Part shown: positions 38,521 through 52,045 of the stretch, in pieces
Numbering within the stretch: the first letter of the stretch is position 1
Layout of the letters: each line of letters opens with the position of its first letter
DNA from: Rutpela maculata
Taxonomy: Eukaryota; Arthropoda; Insecta; Coleoptera; Cerambycidae
Assembly: GCA_936432065.2 (NCBI GenBank)
Contig: OW386286.2
Location: 79,574,452 to 79,638,451, forward strand
DNA: 64,000 bases
Direction: 5' to 3'
Notes under the pieces: model-generated
Database searches by the model: none
What the model was told of the DNA's origin: nothing
Seen by the model: only the letters and a program-made list of their open reading frames with translations
Translations under genes and position numbers: made by a program

Positions 38521-39599
38521 TTGTTATGATACTTTAAGGATAAAAATCACCTACAACAATAAACTCAAATCCTCGTTTGGAACCTGTTATAAAAACAGTC
38601 CGTCATGACCTGCCGGGCTTGGTACAAACAATTCGGCGCTCCAAGAGAGTTAATTGTCTTATATAACTGTATATAAAATGACCAATCAAAAGAGAATTCT
38701 TTGTGATTTTCAATAAAAGTACTACCTATTATATTGCTAAAAGTAACGTTATGTTTTTAGGGTGAGTAAAGTTGCCTCTCCTCCACTTGTGACCCAAAGC
38801 AATTATCTAGCGTCCTGTGCTATCGAATTATTAACTATTGATGGTTGGGTGGGGGCCAAGTTAACGCTTTTTTGGTCACATTGAGAAAAAATTGCAAAGC
38901 TAGTTTGAAATTATAAAGAATAGCAAGCGCTCTTTTTCACCCACAGTAAAAGAGCTACCGCAATTTCTGAGGCCGTACTATAGCTGTAGATAGGCGGGAC
39001 AGGTGAAAAGTTCTCATGTCTTCAAACTCTTTCTTATAGTTTGATAGAGGAGAGCTAGCGCTCACTTGGGACCTCTTAATTAGTTATTAGATATCAAAAC
39101 CGGTGGCAGCTGGAAGCAGGGGGTACGATGTATACTTAAACTGGTGAAACTAAAGGTCAGTTTTCGTTTTAAGCTAATGTAAGTTCTACATTCGCGTAAT
39201 TTTGTGCTCAATTCAAATTGACTGAATTTCTAACAGATGCATTTAAACTGTGTATGAGAGCCTGGATAATTTAAATGCAATTCGTTATTCAAAGTTCTAG
39301 GAATTCAATTCACTGGCATGTCAGTTTAAATGATACTGTTAGTTGCAAAAATCTCTTTCGCGTTTTCAACAAGATTAAAACAACTTTTTTGGTAATCTCG
39401 GTGATGTTTAAAAGTACAGAAAAATATAATGTTAATCTGGGCTGAAAAACGATTCAATATAATAAAAGATATTACAATAAAAAGTTATTTTGATTTTGTT
39501 AAAAATTGCCAATAGAGCTCTTCCATTATTTACTTATGAGTACGATACGATAACATACAACGTGTTCGAATTTTTAGAGCTCTAAATGGCGAAGATATT
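38521..39599. other. Gene-free stretch
   Basis: AT-rich DNA with no supported gene or element ends. Confidence 0.5.
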
Positions 39600-40089
39600 G
39601 CCTTATAAACATCCAATTTCGAAAAGACCCCGCACGTTTCTTATGTAAAGTAATGCCCGGCGGATTTGGTTAAAATTGAAATATTATTTATGAAATCATC
39701 CTGAATATGGGAGCAAGGCCGAAAACTTAATAGTTCTTAAGTTATGGAGCTTTGAAGTCTATCCGTGGTATATCAAATTCGGAACGAATTATGATGTGGC
39801 AGAAGAATACAACAAACTAATTAGCCTCCTCCCTAGATATGGACCACAATACGAACAGGAAGTACGAACCGGAAGTTGCATGATTAAGTCTATTTTTTAG
39901 GATGAAAACTTTTTCAGTCTCAGTATAGACCTGCGTATTAACTGCGTATAAAGGGTAAATAAATGGATTTTAAGCCTCCTCGCTAGATATGGACCACAAT
40001 AAGACAGGGCTGAAGTCTGAACCGGAAGTTGCATAATTAAATGCATTTTTAAGGGTGAATACTTTTTCAGCGTATATATAGACCTGCGT

Positions 40090-42524
<2,435 letters not shown>

Positions 42525-42533
42525 AATATATAT

Positions 42534-43376
42534 GTTGTGTAATATATTGTGAGTTATTAAGATCTAAGATTTTACTAACGAACTGTTTATGTGTGCATTT
42601 TGATTGAGTTTTATATAAAAGTAGAAATTAAAGAAGATTTGCTGAAAGAACGAATTAAATAAACCAAATGAGTATACAGTTATATAATTATAGGAGAAGA
42701 GGGAGAAATATTGAAGAATAAAACTATCAATTTGATATACATATAAAATAGAATAGAAAAAGCAGGAGTATTACTAATAAAACGAACAACTAAAGAATTG
42801 TTAAATAGAGAAGAAAAAGAAAAATTATTTCAATATATGTAAACAAATAATAAATGAACAATAATATAATGGAGCAAGAAATGAAGAAGTATAATAGTAC
42901 AAAATAAATATATAACAGCTGTAAAATAGAGAAGAGAAAATAGAAATATTACAACATATAAAATAGTTGAAATATGAAAAGAAGAAATAAGTATCGATTG
43001 AATATAATATAAACTAAAACCAGATTAAAGAATAAACAAGATAAGAAGAAGAATCAAGACTTAAACTAAAAGTGCAAAACACATAATAAACTGGAAAGAA
43101 ATTAATCATTTAGTAAAGTAAGGAATTGTCAAAATTTTCAATTGTCAATTATTCTAAAGTCAAATTTGACAAAAGTTTAATAATTTCAAATTAGTGTATA
43201 AGTTAGCTAGATCGGAATTTTATTATACAATTTGGAAATATAATGTTATTTCAATAAAGATTTGTTATATATTTAAAAGCAAACGTGTTTCAATATTATC
43301 CACTTTTGGTCTTGAGAAATTAATAATTAATTACAAATTTTTAGAAAATAATTTAATAGAAATTTATTATATAACA
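42534..43376 (+). repeat. LTR of truncated element Gypsy D
   Basis: Starts TGTTGTGTAATATATTGTG after TATAT and ends TTATATAACA; a PBS follows at once. There is no second copy in the window. About 843 bp. Confidence 0.65.
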
Positions 43377-43379
43377 AAT

Positions 43380-43398
43380 TGGCGCCCAACCCTGTAGT
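43380..43398 (+). other. Gypsy D primer binding site
   Basis: TGGCGCCCAACCCTGTAGT: the first 12 bases match the complement of the tRNA-Lys 3' end. It lies three bases after the LTR. Confidence 0.7.
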
Positions 43399-43509
43399 GC
43401 GAGACACGTTTGGATTTTTATATCTATATATTCAACTGACATATTTTTTTTTATATATAATTAAAAAAAATAGTGTAATATACAATTAAAGTAGCTACAT
43501 ATTCAGTTT

Positions 43510-43599
43510 ATGAAATTAAGATCAGGAAAAGCAGCAATGAATGATCAGGTTGATCCTCAAATAGAGGAACAAAATAATATACCACAGCCTATTGACTGA
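43510..43599 (+). pseudogene. gag: Start of Gypsy D gag
   Basis: The frame starts MKLRSGKAAMNDQ, like the Gypsy A Gag start MRLRSGKN, and runs 29 codons to a stop at 43597-43599. The stop lies where the ~152-bp repeat array begins, so the gene is cut by rearrangement. Everything downstream is missing. Confidence 0.6.
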
Positions 43600-44011
43600 A
43601 ATACTTTGCATCCTTCAAAATAGGCTTAATTATGCTACTTTCGGTTCAAACTTCAGTCCTTTGTTATTGTGGTCCATATCTAGTGAGGGGGCCAGAAATC
43701 CATTTATTTACCCTTTATACCAAATCAATGCGCAGGTCTATTATACTGAGACTAAAAAAGTTTTCACCTTTAAAAATGGACTTAATCATGCAACTTTCGG
43801 TTCGTACTTCTGCGCTGTGTTATTGTGATCCATATCTAGCGTGGGGGCCTGAAATTCGCCCATTTACCTTGCATACGTAATTATTACGCAGGTTTATATA
43901 TACGCTGTAAAAGTTTTCACCCTTAAAAATAGACTTAATTATGCAACTTCCGGTTCGGACTTCAGCCCCGTGTTATTGTAGTGCATATCTAGCGAGCAGG
44001 CCTGATATCCA

Positions 44012-44391
44012 TGTTATATGCTAAACAAACCGTATTAATCCATTCAAACGTATAAGTATCTTATCTAATAAGTAACTTTATATCCTTATCTCGGTACGTG
44101 ATATAATTTGATATACTTTATCTAAAGCGATAACAACTTCCTCTTAAAACAAAGGTTTCTCATGTGAAACGCTGGCATAGCATAATTCCGAGAAATGCAT
44201 GTGCCTACGTTGATAACAGTATGTTATAAATATGACCAAGAGACGCATCTGCAGTCAGTATACATTTAATCTTTGTACCAAGCATATTAACCATTGTAAC
44301 AATTATATCTAACCAAATATAATAATATAAAATATTTTGTAAAACCAAAAATAAAAGTTTTTAAAAAGTGAATACAGTTCTAAGTGATATA
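44012..44391 (+). repeat. Solo LTR related to Gypsy B
   Basis: Starts TGTTATATGCTAAACAAACC inside the right tandem array. It shares GTATGTTATAAATATGAC and AAATAAAAGTTTTTAAAAAGT with the Gypsy B LTR and has the same layout. The repeat unit resumes right after it (ATCCATTTATTTACC). The exact 3' end is uncertain by a few bases. Confidence 0.65.
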
Positions 44392-44770
44392 AAATCCATT
44401 TATTTACCCTTTATACGTACGTAATACGCAGGTCTATACTGAGACTGAAAAAGTTTTCACCTTAAAAAATGGATTTAATCACGCAACTTCCGGTTCGTAT
44501 TGTGGTCCATATCTAGGGAGGAGGCGAATTAGTTTGTTGGATTTCTAATTATGAAAATTCATGTCAAACTCGAGCTGTTCTTCGGCCACATCATAATTCG
44601 TTCCGAATTTGATATATACCACCAAACCTCCATAACTTAAAAACTATTAATTTTTCGGCCTTACTCCTATGGAGACTTTTATTCAGGATGATTTCATAAA
44701 TAACATATTTCAATTTTAATCAAATCCGCCGGGCATTATTTTACATAAGAAATGTTCGCGGTCCTTTAAA

Positions 44771-46400
44771 TTGAAAGTAAAGTCGGCCAAAGAAAAGTAA
44801 AAATAGAAAAAAAGACTAAGAAATGACTGATAAGTTTCGAAATTGGGTTGAATATTTATTTTATAAAATGTAATCTTATGCAAGGAAAGTGATTATATAT
44901 TTTCTCGCAATATTGATATCTTAATAATGATATATATATATATAATATTTCGACTAAAACATATCCTAAACAGTTTCTGGTCTATCTCATCGTTCATCTA
45001 TTTGTTTTAAAATAGTAGGTACTACCTTAATGCATTTTTTTTGTTAAACATTTTCTTCTTTAATAATTCGGTAGAGGAGGTAATTTGTATTTTTACACTT
45101 TCTTTGGCCACCTAGGCAGTGTTCGTGTTCGTTGAATGAGAAACACTCCGCGAGAAAATACCAGATTTTGTATTTTTTATATTTTTTTGCAACAACGCAG
45201 GATAGAATAATTCCAGCACCTCAGATTATCATTATATACTCCTTCCTTGGGTAGATTTTCATGCGTTAGTGAATGGAATTTCCGGGTTGAATATGCGCTT
45301 CCTGGCCTGACCTATTAATACAAATAATTAACATAAAATGTTTAATTCATACATTGCCCCGAAAGAGGCCTGGCTCATTCAGTGGTAGAGTAAATAACTA
45401 TATAAATCAAGTGTGGGCAAAATAATCGATTACCCTTCACACCACGGTCAGGCGAAAATTCTCAAAGGGCAAAATTACTGCGACAGTGTAAAACCAATTG
45501 GGAGGCAAGTGGGTTAAATGCGGCAATAGAATGGTCTCACGGTTTAGATGCCCAATCCACGATAGACCACAACACTGACCAATATCCAGAATGGCATAAA
45601 CACTGCTATTCGACAAACCGCAGTTGCACGGTCTTCCAATCACCTAGAGAATAGCCGGCTAAATGCAGATCAGTTAATTGTTTGATAATTGTCTATTATT
45701 ATGATTCAGAAGCATTTTAAACCCCATTACTAAAGCCGATGAATCTCTGGCGATTTCAACTAATTTACGTAATTAGTACAACTAGCTAACATATGTCTAT
45801 ATGTTTTTAATACATGGGGAAATCCGGATCACAGAATTAACTGCCTATTAGTCAGAGCGATTTAAAATATTTTGAAATTAAAACGTTCGCAAATATAAAC
45901 TATCTGGAAAATAAATGTATGTAATATTAATGTGAAATTGGTTCAGAGCTTAAAAAAATTGATAGATAATAAATAGCAATTTGTCTATAAAGAGCGCAAA
46001 GTGTCTCACTGTCACTCGAGTTGACGTCAAACACTCTCGAGCAACAATAACACTTTGAGCTCGAATTCGTCATTTGAAAATATAAGTAAAGAGACATTTT
46101 TTATTTTAACATACCAACCTAGTTGGCGAAACACTCGTTACTAAAAAAAAAAAAAAAATAAAAAAGGGACATTCAACCTACTGATGCTTGGATTAAGAAT
46201 CAAAAATGCAACCTCCAGACTACCACCTGTTGCTTTTAGACTTTCTAATTTTTATAATATATGTATGCACTTGAAAATCATTTTTCGATGGTTAGATATT
46301 ATGCCGTTATAAAATTTATAATATTAAAATATATATAAATAATGATACATATAAATGAAGAAGACAATTTTTTCAAATTTAAGTAACTAATAACTTTTTT
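44771..46400. other. Gene-free stretch
   Basis: AT-rich. 45365-45660 starts GGCCTGGCTCATTCAGTGGTAGAGTA, vaguely like the SINE 3' domain, and is less AT-rich than its surroundings; it may be a diverged short element. No gene is supported. Confidence 0.4.
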
Positions 46401-46409
46401 AGATACTGA

Positions 46410-46695
46410 TAGATTTTATTCAAAATGATTCTTCCTCTAACTATCACTAACTTACTCTCCAAATTTCAATAAAATCGGACTTTTCTTTCATAATATACCT
46501 TATGAAGTTCACAAGAAACGCGACGAACGGACAGACAGGCGAACATTTTGAAAGTTGTTCAAAATCCGTTCAATAACACAATGATATGAATTCTTTTTTG
46601 TACGAGCGACATTTACGGTTTTAGAAATGTGAAGATCGAATGCAACATACTCTTCAATTTCGTGTGTGCGAAGAGTATGAAGTAGCAAATTCTGT
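46410..46695 (-). repeat. Dispersed TIR-like repeat, copy 1
   Basis: On the minus strand it begins CATACTCTTCGCAC and shares ACATTTCTAAAACCGTAA, TCGCTCGTA, AACTTTCAAAATGTT and a GTCTGTCCGT block, in order, with 57624-57780 on the plus strand. Non-coding. Confidence 0.6.
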
Positions 46696-46778
46696 AAAAA
46701 GGACAACTTACGTTTCGTCCAGTCCAGAAAAATCTCTTAATGATTTGGTTCAATGGGATCTATTTCCAAATAAACTAT

Positions 46779-47221
46779 TGTTACGTGTTTGCACCCCTTT
46801 TGTAAATACCCTGTATCGTGAATCCGGAAATTATAACACCAGGGTAACACTAAACACTAATTTATTAACTTACCTACTAATTACAATAAACAATTACTTT
46901 ACTAATATTACACTGAATACTATACTTCCTCTGAACTACTTTGCTCACTTGAAATGTACTTAACTAAAACTGAACTGAACTCAACTGTCTTCAAACTAAT
47001 CTGTCCACTCTGTGCTTCTCTTTGCCTTTATATACCCAAAGATGTTATGTTATGATGTCACCAGCTCTCTAGATGTTTCTAGAAGGCCAGATTATAACAC
47101 TACGCGCCATCTCTGGGACGACAGCCGAACTAACTAATTAGCTTCTTAGTTTCTGTTTACTGTCTACTTTTTGAACTGAGAGGGAACGCTAATAGATGTC
47201 TCTGGGGTGGAACATGTCACA
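46779..47221 (-). mobile_element. Solo LTR with 4-bp CTAT duplication
   Basis: On the minus strand it starts TGTGACATGTTCC and ends CAAACACGTAACA. CTAT flanks it on both sides (46775-46778 and 47222-47225). A TATA box (GGTATATAAAGG) lies at ~47026-47036. The ending (AAACACGTNACA) resembles the Gypsy C LTR, so it is a relative reduced by LTR-LTR recombination. Confidence 0.8.
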
Positions 47222-47225
47222 CTAT

Positions 47226-47955
47226 TATAAACACAACAGTACACCATGAAGGCCTTCACAAAACTGGAAATATTGAGGCGGTTGAATTAAAATAAACATT
47301 TTTTAATTTAAAGGGAGGATATGAAACTTGAACAATAATGATGGAATAGTTTGGTGTCTATTAGTTCGATTATTTTTAAAGTATGGCAAACAAATGAGCA
47401 TAAAATTATATAGATGCAAATACCACTCCATTTTGTGAAATCGGTTGAAAACTCATCAATCTCTTCACAAGCCTTAATATACTCTTCACAAAAATGAGGA
47501 GTATTGTATTTGCTTTTTTTTAAATCTTGAACATGAGGAAAAAAATATCCCGACATTGTGTCTTATTGAAATATGGATACTTTAATAATGTCTGGCTGTC
47601 TGTCGGTCTGCCTGTTTGTCTGTACGTTATGATTATCATCAGCACCATAATTTTAGAAGGTAGTGTTAACTGGAGGAAGAACTCCATTGCTTCTTAACAA
47701 AATCGATTAGGAAATATAAGGTATCATTCAACATTTAAATAAAAAAAAAAGTACACAATGAGGCAACCTTAGATAACATTTTATAAAACCAAAATACTGT
47801 ATAGTTTACGAGCGGGCCTTACGTCAATCAAGCTGGAATTATTGAGAGATTATTAAATTTAAGAATATACAAAATATATTATTTTCAGACTATTGACAAA
47901 GTATCATATTCTATAATAACTTGAACAAGTTGGTAAATAGTGTAATATTTACATC
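47226..47955. other. Gene-free stretch
   Basis: AT-rich; contains a CTGTCTGTCGGTCTGCCTG tract at ~47590 typical of dispersed insect repeats. No gene. Confidence 0.5.
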
Positions 47956-48824
47956 TACTTTCGTTGTATCTCTAATCATGACCAATGTGTCATCTGCAAA
48001 TAGTATCGTCTTGTGAGTCATTAGTGATGGTACCGTTTGTGTGTATAATGTAGAGTAAGGGTCCTAAGATGGATCCTTGAGGAACACTTTATTGATCATT
48101 AGTGACTCTAACTTTACTATTTGTCCAGAGTTGTCCTTCTCAATGACATATTGTGTTTTTTCGTGTAAATAACATTTTATTAAATATGATGCTGTGCCCC
48201 CTATGCCATAGGATTCTAGTTTGTAAACAAGTAATACATGGTCGACAGTGTCAAAGGTTTTTGACAGGTCTAGACGTATAGTGATTGTTTCTTTCCCCAT
48301 ATTTAGAGAATCAAGCATCTCTGGTTGTTGATTTCTGCTTGCGAAAACTGTTTTGATATATTGAGAGTAAATTTTTATTTTCAATGAAACATAGCAGCCC
48401 ATTATACATGATCGTTTCAAAGATTTTGCTAATATTATTTAACAGTGCAATGGGTTACAGACTCATTGCATTGTTTATAACATTTTTGTCACCTTTTTTG
48501 TGTACAGGTTTTATATGCGCCACTTTTAATTTTGTAGGGAACGTCCCAGTGGAACGTGTGTTAAAGGGTGAGATATTAGATCAGCAGTCTGCTTTAACAG
48601 TATAACTGGTATCTCATCCTCACCAACAGATTTAGTATTTTTTAATTAATTTATAGTGTTGTACACTTCACTCACTGAGGTTGGTTGTAAAAATAAAGTT
48701 GTTGTATTTGTCTCTATATGTGAAGTAATATCTTTAGATGTATTTGAGTCAGGACATGCACTGATAAAAAAGTTATTTATATTGTCAAGGACTTCCTTTT
48801 TGTTTTTATTTTCCGAAAAAATAC
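47956..48824 (-). pseudogene. Minus-strand LINE (jockey/CR1-like) reverse transcriptase, degraded
   Basis: Reading down from 48824: NNFFISACPDSNTS (48790-48740), then FPTKLKVAHIKPVHKKGD-type sequence (~48540-48490) and NNISKIFETIMYNGLL (~48450-48400) in a shifted frame. Next come SQYIKTVFASRNQQ, LDLSKTFDTVDHVLLVYKLE with YGIGG (48280-48170), and VPQGSILGPLLYIIHTN near 48090-48030. Several frameshifts and stops occur. The gene continues upstream beyond Gypsy C at 55626-55795. Confidence 0.75.
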
Positions 48825-49202
48825 TGTAATGTGTTACAACCCCTAGAATGATGTATTTGCACCTACTCGAAAAAGAACCTACCAGAAGATTCCAAAGTGA
48901 CATCTGGAATTATCTAGAGAATGGTGGCGTCATCACAGAACAATCGAGATCTGTCATTTTTAGGTATAAAAGACCGACCGCATTCTCGGCGAGTAGTTCA
49001 ATAGTTCAGAAAGTATAGAAAGTGAGGTTAAGACTTCAAAGATAAACAAAGTGATAAACATTGTGATTTTAGTCAGTAAAGTGTATTTAAATTAATAATA
49101 GGATTGTGAAGTATCCAGTAAATATTTAATAAAGTGTGTTATAATTTTTGGAACCCACGGAATTTGCAAGGGGTAGTTTCCTAAGGGTGGAAACACGTCA
49201 CA
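48825..49202 (+). repeat. Gypsy C 5' LTR
   Basis: 378 bp, TGTAATGTGTTACAACCCC to ACACGTCACA. A TATA box (GGTATAAAAGA) lies at ~48963 and AATAAA at ~49128. Confidence 0.9.
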
Positions 49203-49204
49203 AT

Positions 49205-49223
49205 TGGTGTCAGAAAGCGGAAT
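49205..49223 (+). other. Gypsy C primer binding site (tRNA-Leu-like)
   Basis: TGGTGTCAGAAAGCGGAAT, two bases after the LTR, matches the complement of a tRNA-Leu 3' end with a few mismatches, as in Drosophila mdg3. Confidence 0.7.
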
Positions 49224-49639
49224 TTTATGACAAGAGGAGCTCTGAAGTTGTGCTGGAGTGTTCGAGAAGTATTCTCGAGGTTTAGTGCTAACACGGAGGA
49301 CTCATTTACTGGACATTTGTTCGAGGGTTATTTTCGAACAGGAAAATAGTGTTAAGTGCATTTTTGAGACATTGTAGAACATTTTATTAGGACATTAGTG
49401 TGATAATTAAATCCTTTGAACTGAGAAGTGATAGAGACACTGAAAAAGACTCATTTAGTGCGTGAAAATTTCTAGAACTTTTCTATTTGGACATTAGTGG
49501 AGATTATTAAATTCTCTGAACTGGATAGTGACAAAAGACTCTGGATAAGACTTTTTCGTGCTATTTCGAGATTTGTCTAGAAAGTTCCATTACCGATATT
49601 GACGTGACAGTTAAATTTATTTTATTTTAATTTCATCGT

Positions 49640-51034
49640 ATGCCCGTAACAACAAGAAGTAAGGCATCCGATAAACAAATACAGGACTTATTCGAACAAT
49701 TCCAAAAAATGATGGCGCAGCAACGGCAGGAAGACAAAGAAGAAAGGAACGAATTAAAGAAAATGATGGAAGATCAGGAAACAAGACGTCAGAAAGAAAA
49801 AGAGGACGAAGAAAGAAGACGTCAGAAAGAAAAAGAGGATGAAGAAACAAGACGTCAGAAAGAAAAAGAGGATGAAGAAACAAGACGTCAGAAAGAAAAA
49901 GATGAACAAGAAAGACGACGTCAAGAGGAGAAAGAGGAACAAGAAAGACGACGTCAAGAGGAAAAAGAGGAACAAGAAAGACGCCAAGAAGAATTAAGGA
50001 AAATTCTGAATGAACAAATGAAAATGCAGCAGGACGCGATCATTTCTGCCAACGAAGAATTAAAGAGTCAAGTCAAAGAAGAGATAAACAAGGTAGAAGA
50101 AAAAGTAGGTGAAGTCGAGACAGAAGTCAGTCAAGTAAAAGGAGAAGTAACTGAAGTTAAAGAGAAAGTAAACAAGTTCGAAGAAGAAGTCAAAGGAGAA
50201 ATAGACCGGCTTAAACGACAGTTGAGAGATAGAGGAAGCCAGCAGGTGGTATCATCAGGACAGCGACTAAAACCTCCTTCTTTTGATGGCCAAAGTTCCT
50301 GGACGACGTACAAGAGGCAGTTTGAGGCAGCAGCGTGTGCGAACAATTGGGATAATGAGGAAAAGGCCATGGCATTAGTTCTAGCACTAAGGGGTCAAGC
50401 TTCAGAGTTACTCCAAACCATCCCAGTTGAGAAACAAAGGGACTTTAAAGTCTTGGAAGCTGCATTAGACTTGAGGTATGGCGATCAACACCTTGCCCAA
50501 TTATACCAAGCTCAGCTGAAATCCCGGATGCAAAAAGCTGGGGAAAGTTTACAAGAATTTGAAGCTGCAATAGAGAGACTGGCACACCTGGCGTATCCGA
50601 GTGCACCTAAAGAATTCCAGGAACAATTAGCCGTGGGGGCCTTTTTAGATGGTATAAGGGACGAAGAGGTCAGGCGAGTTTTGAGGCTGACGAGACACCA
50701 AAGTAGTAGCGAAGCTTTGGTGCGTGCACTCGAAGTAGAAGCAGCTTACAGGGATACTCCAAGGTCGAGAGTGCGAGCTGTGACTCTCGAAGAATCGCAA
50801 CCAGAAATGAACCAGAACCCCTTGCTGACTGAGATGCAGAAAATATTCACCAAATTATGCGATAAATTGGATGGCCTCGGAAAGCAAGAAAAACAACAAA
50901 ATTGAGGAAAGCCGAGCGGAGGTATTAAATGTTTCAACTGCGGCAAGGTGGGACATATGAAACGAGACTGTCGACAGCAGAACTCGGAGAGTCGAGTAAA
51001 TGCTGTGAATGTTGAAGAGAAGCAGGAAAACTAG
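49640..51034 (+). pseudogene. gag: Gypsy C Gag with an in-frame TGA before the zinc knuckle
   Basis: The frame starts MPVTTRSKASDK. Residues ~28-190 form a highly charged coiled coil with tandem EKEDEETRRQK-type units. Residues ~205-400 look like capsid (LKPPSFDGQSSWTTYKRQFE, ALRGQASELLQ, LKSRMQKAGESLQEFEAAIE). A TGA at 50903-50905 ends the first 421 codons. The same frame continues at once with GGIKCFNCGKVGHMKRDC, a standard CCHC zinc knuckle, and stops at TAG 51032-51034. So the stop removes only the nucleocapsid. It may be a point mutation or allow readthrough. The -1 frame is open from ~51016 into protease. Confidence 0.85.
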
Positions 51035-52045
51035 AGATAGCCAGCACCAAGGGGGCTATGCTGGCTAGGGAATGCGGTGCCCCCAGAGAAATAAAGATTT
51101 CCCAGCTCCAAAGAATACCAAGTAGTCTGTTGTTGCAAGGATATGTGAATGGAAGAAAATGCGTGTTTACGATTGACACCGGTGCTACGTCATCAATAGT
51201 GCGGCCAGGGTTTATATCAGGCTTACAGATTGACAAGAAGCAAAATGGAGTAATCATTCGGACAGCCACGGGGGACAGGGCTGCGGTCCATGGAGAGGTC
51301 AACTTGGAACTGCAGGTTGGACGGTTGAGGTTCAATTACAAGGTCATTGTGGCTGACATTATGGATGATTTCATTTTGGGTCTAGACATCATGGGAGAGC
51401 AGGGATTCATTGTTGACGTAGGGGAGCGAGTCTTAAAGATTGGAAATGAGGAATTTATTCTGGCAACCACAGACGATCAATTCCATAAAGCGAGATTGTT
51501 AACAACACAGACGATCAAGATTCCTGCTCATTCAGAACAAATGATCTATGCTGCCTTAGAAGGAAATCCTGGAGGGTACCGTGTTGGCCTAGTTGAAGAT
51601 GACGAATCGATTAAGTCCCTACCCAATATTATTGTAGCGAGAACCTTAACCCGGACTAAAGACAAAATCCCAATTAGAGTCGTTGATTTAAATTCCCACT
51701 CTGTGAAAATTAAGAAAGGCAAACCGATTGGCTCCTATGAACCGGTCACATGGGTAACGAGGTGCGAGGAACAAACAGAGGGAAGAAGTTCATCTATGAA
51801 AATAGACCAGGAAGTTTTGACCTTGCTGACTACCCAGTTGGAGCATTTATCTGAGGATGAACGAAGGGAGGCAATCAAGTTCCTAGAAAAGGAAAGTTCA
51901 GTATTTGCCAAGAATACAGAGGCCCTTACAAACACAGACATAGTCCAGCATCGGATAAATACTGGCGACTCACCCGCTATTCGAGAACCACCTAGGAGGC
52001 TTCCATTAGCAAAACAAGAAGATGCCTCGGCAATGATAGACGCTA
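51016..52045 (+). pseudogene. pol: Gypsy C protease and linker
   Basis: The protease active site is FTIDTGATSSIVRPG (~51168-51212) with DFILGLDIMG at ~51370. The sequence runs through a linker toward RT (HRINTGDSPAIREPPRRLPL, ~51950-52005). At ~52035-52048 a one-base shift moves the frame; the residues after it in this frame (to the TGA at 52060) are spurious. Its start overlaps the Gag end in the -1 phase. Confidence 0.85.
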
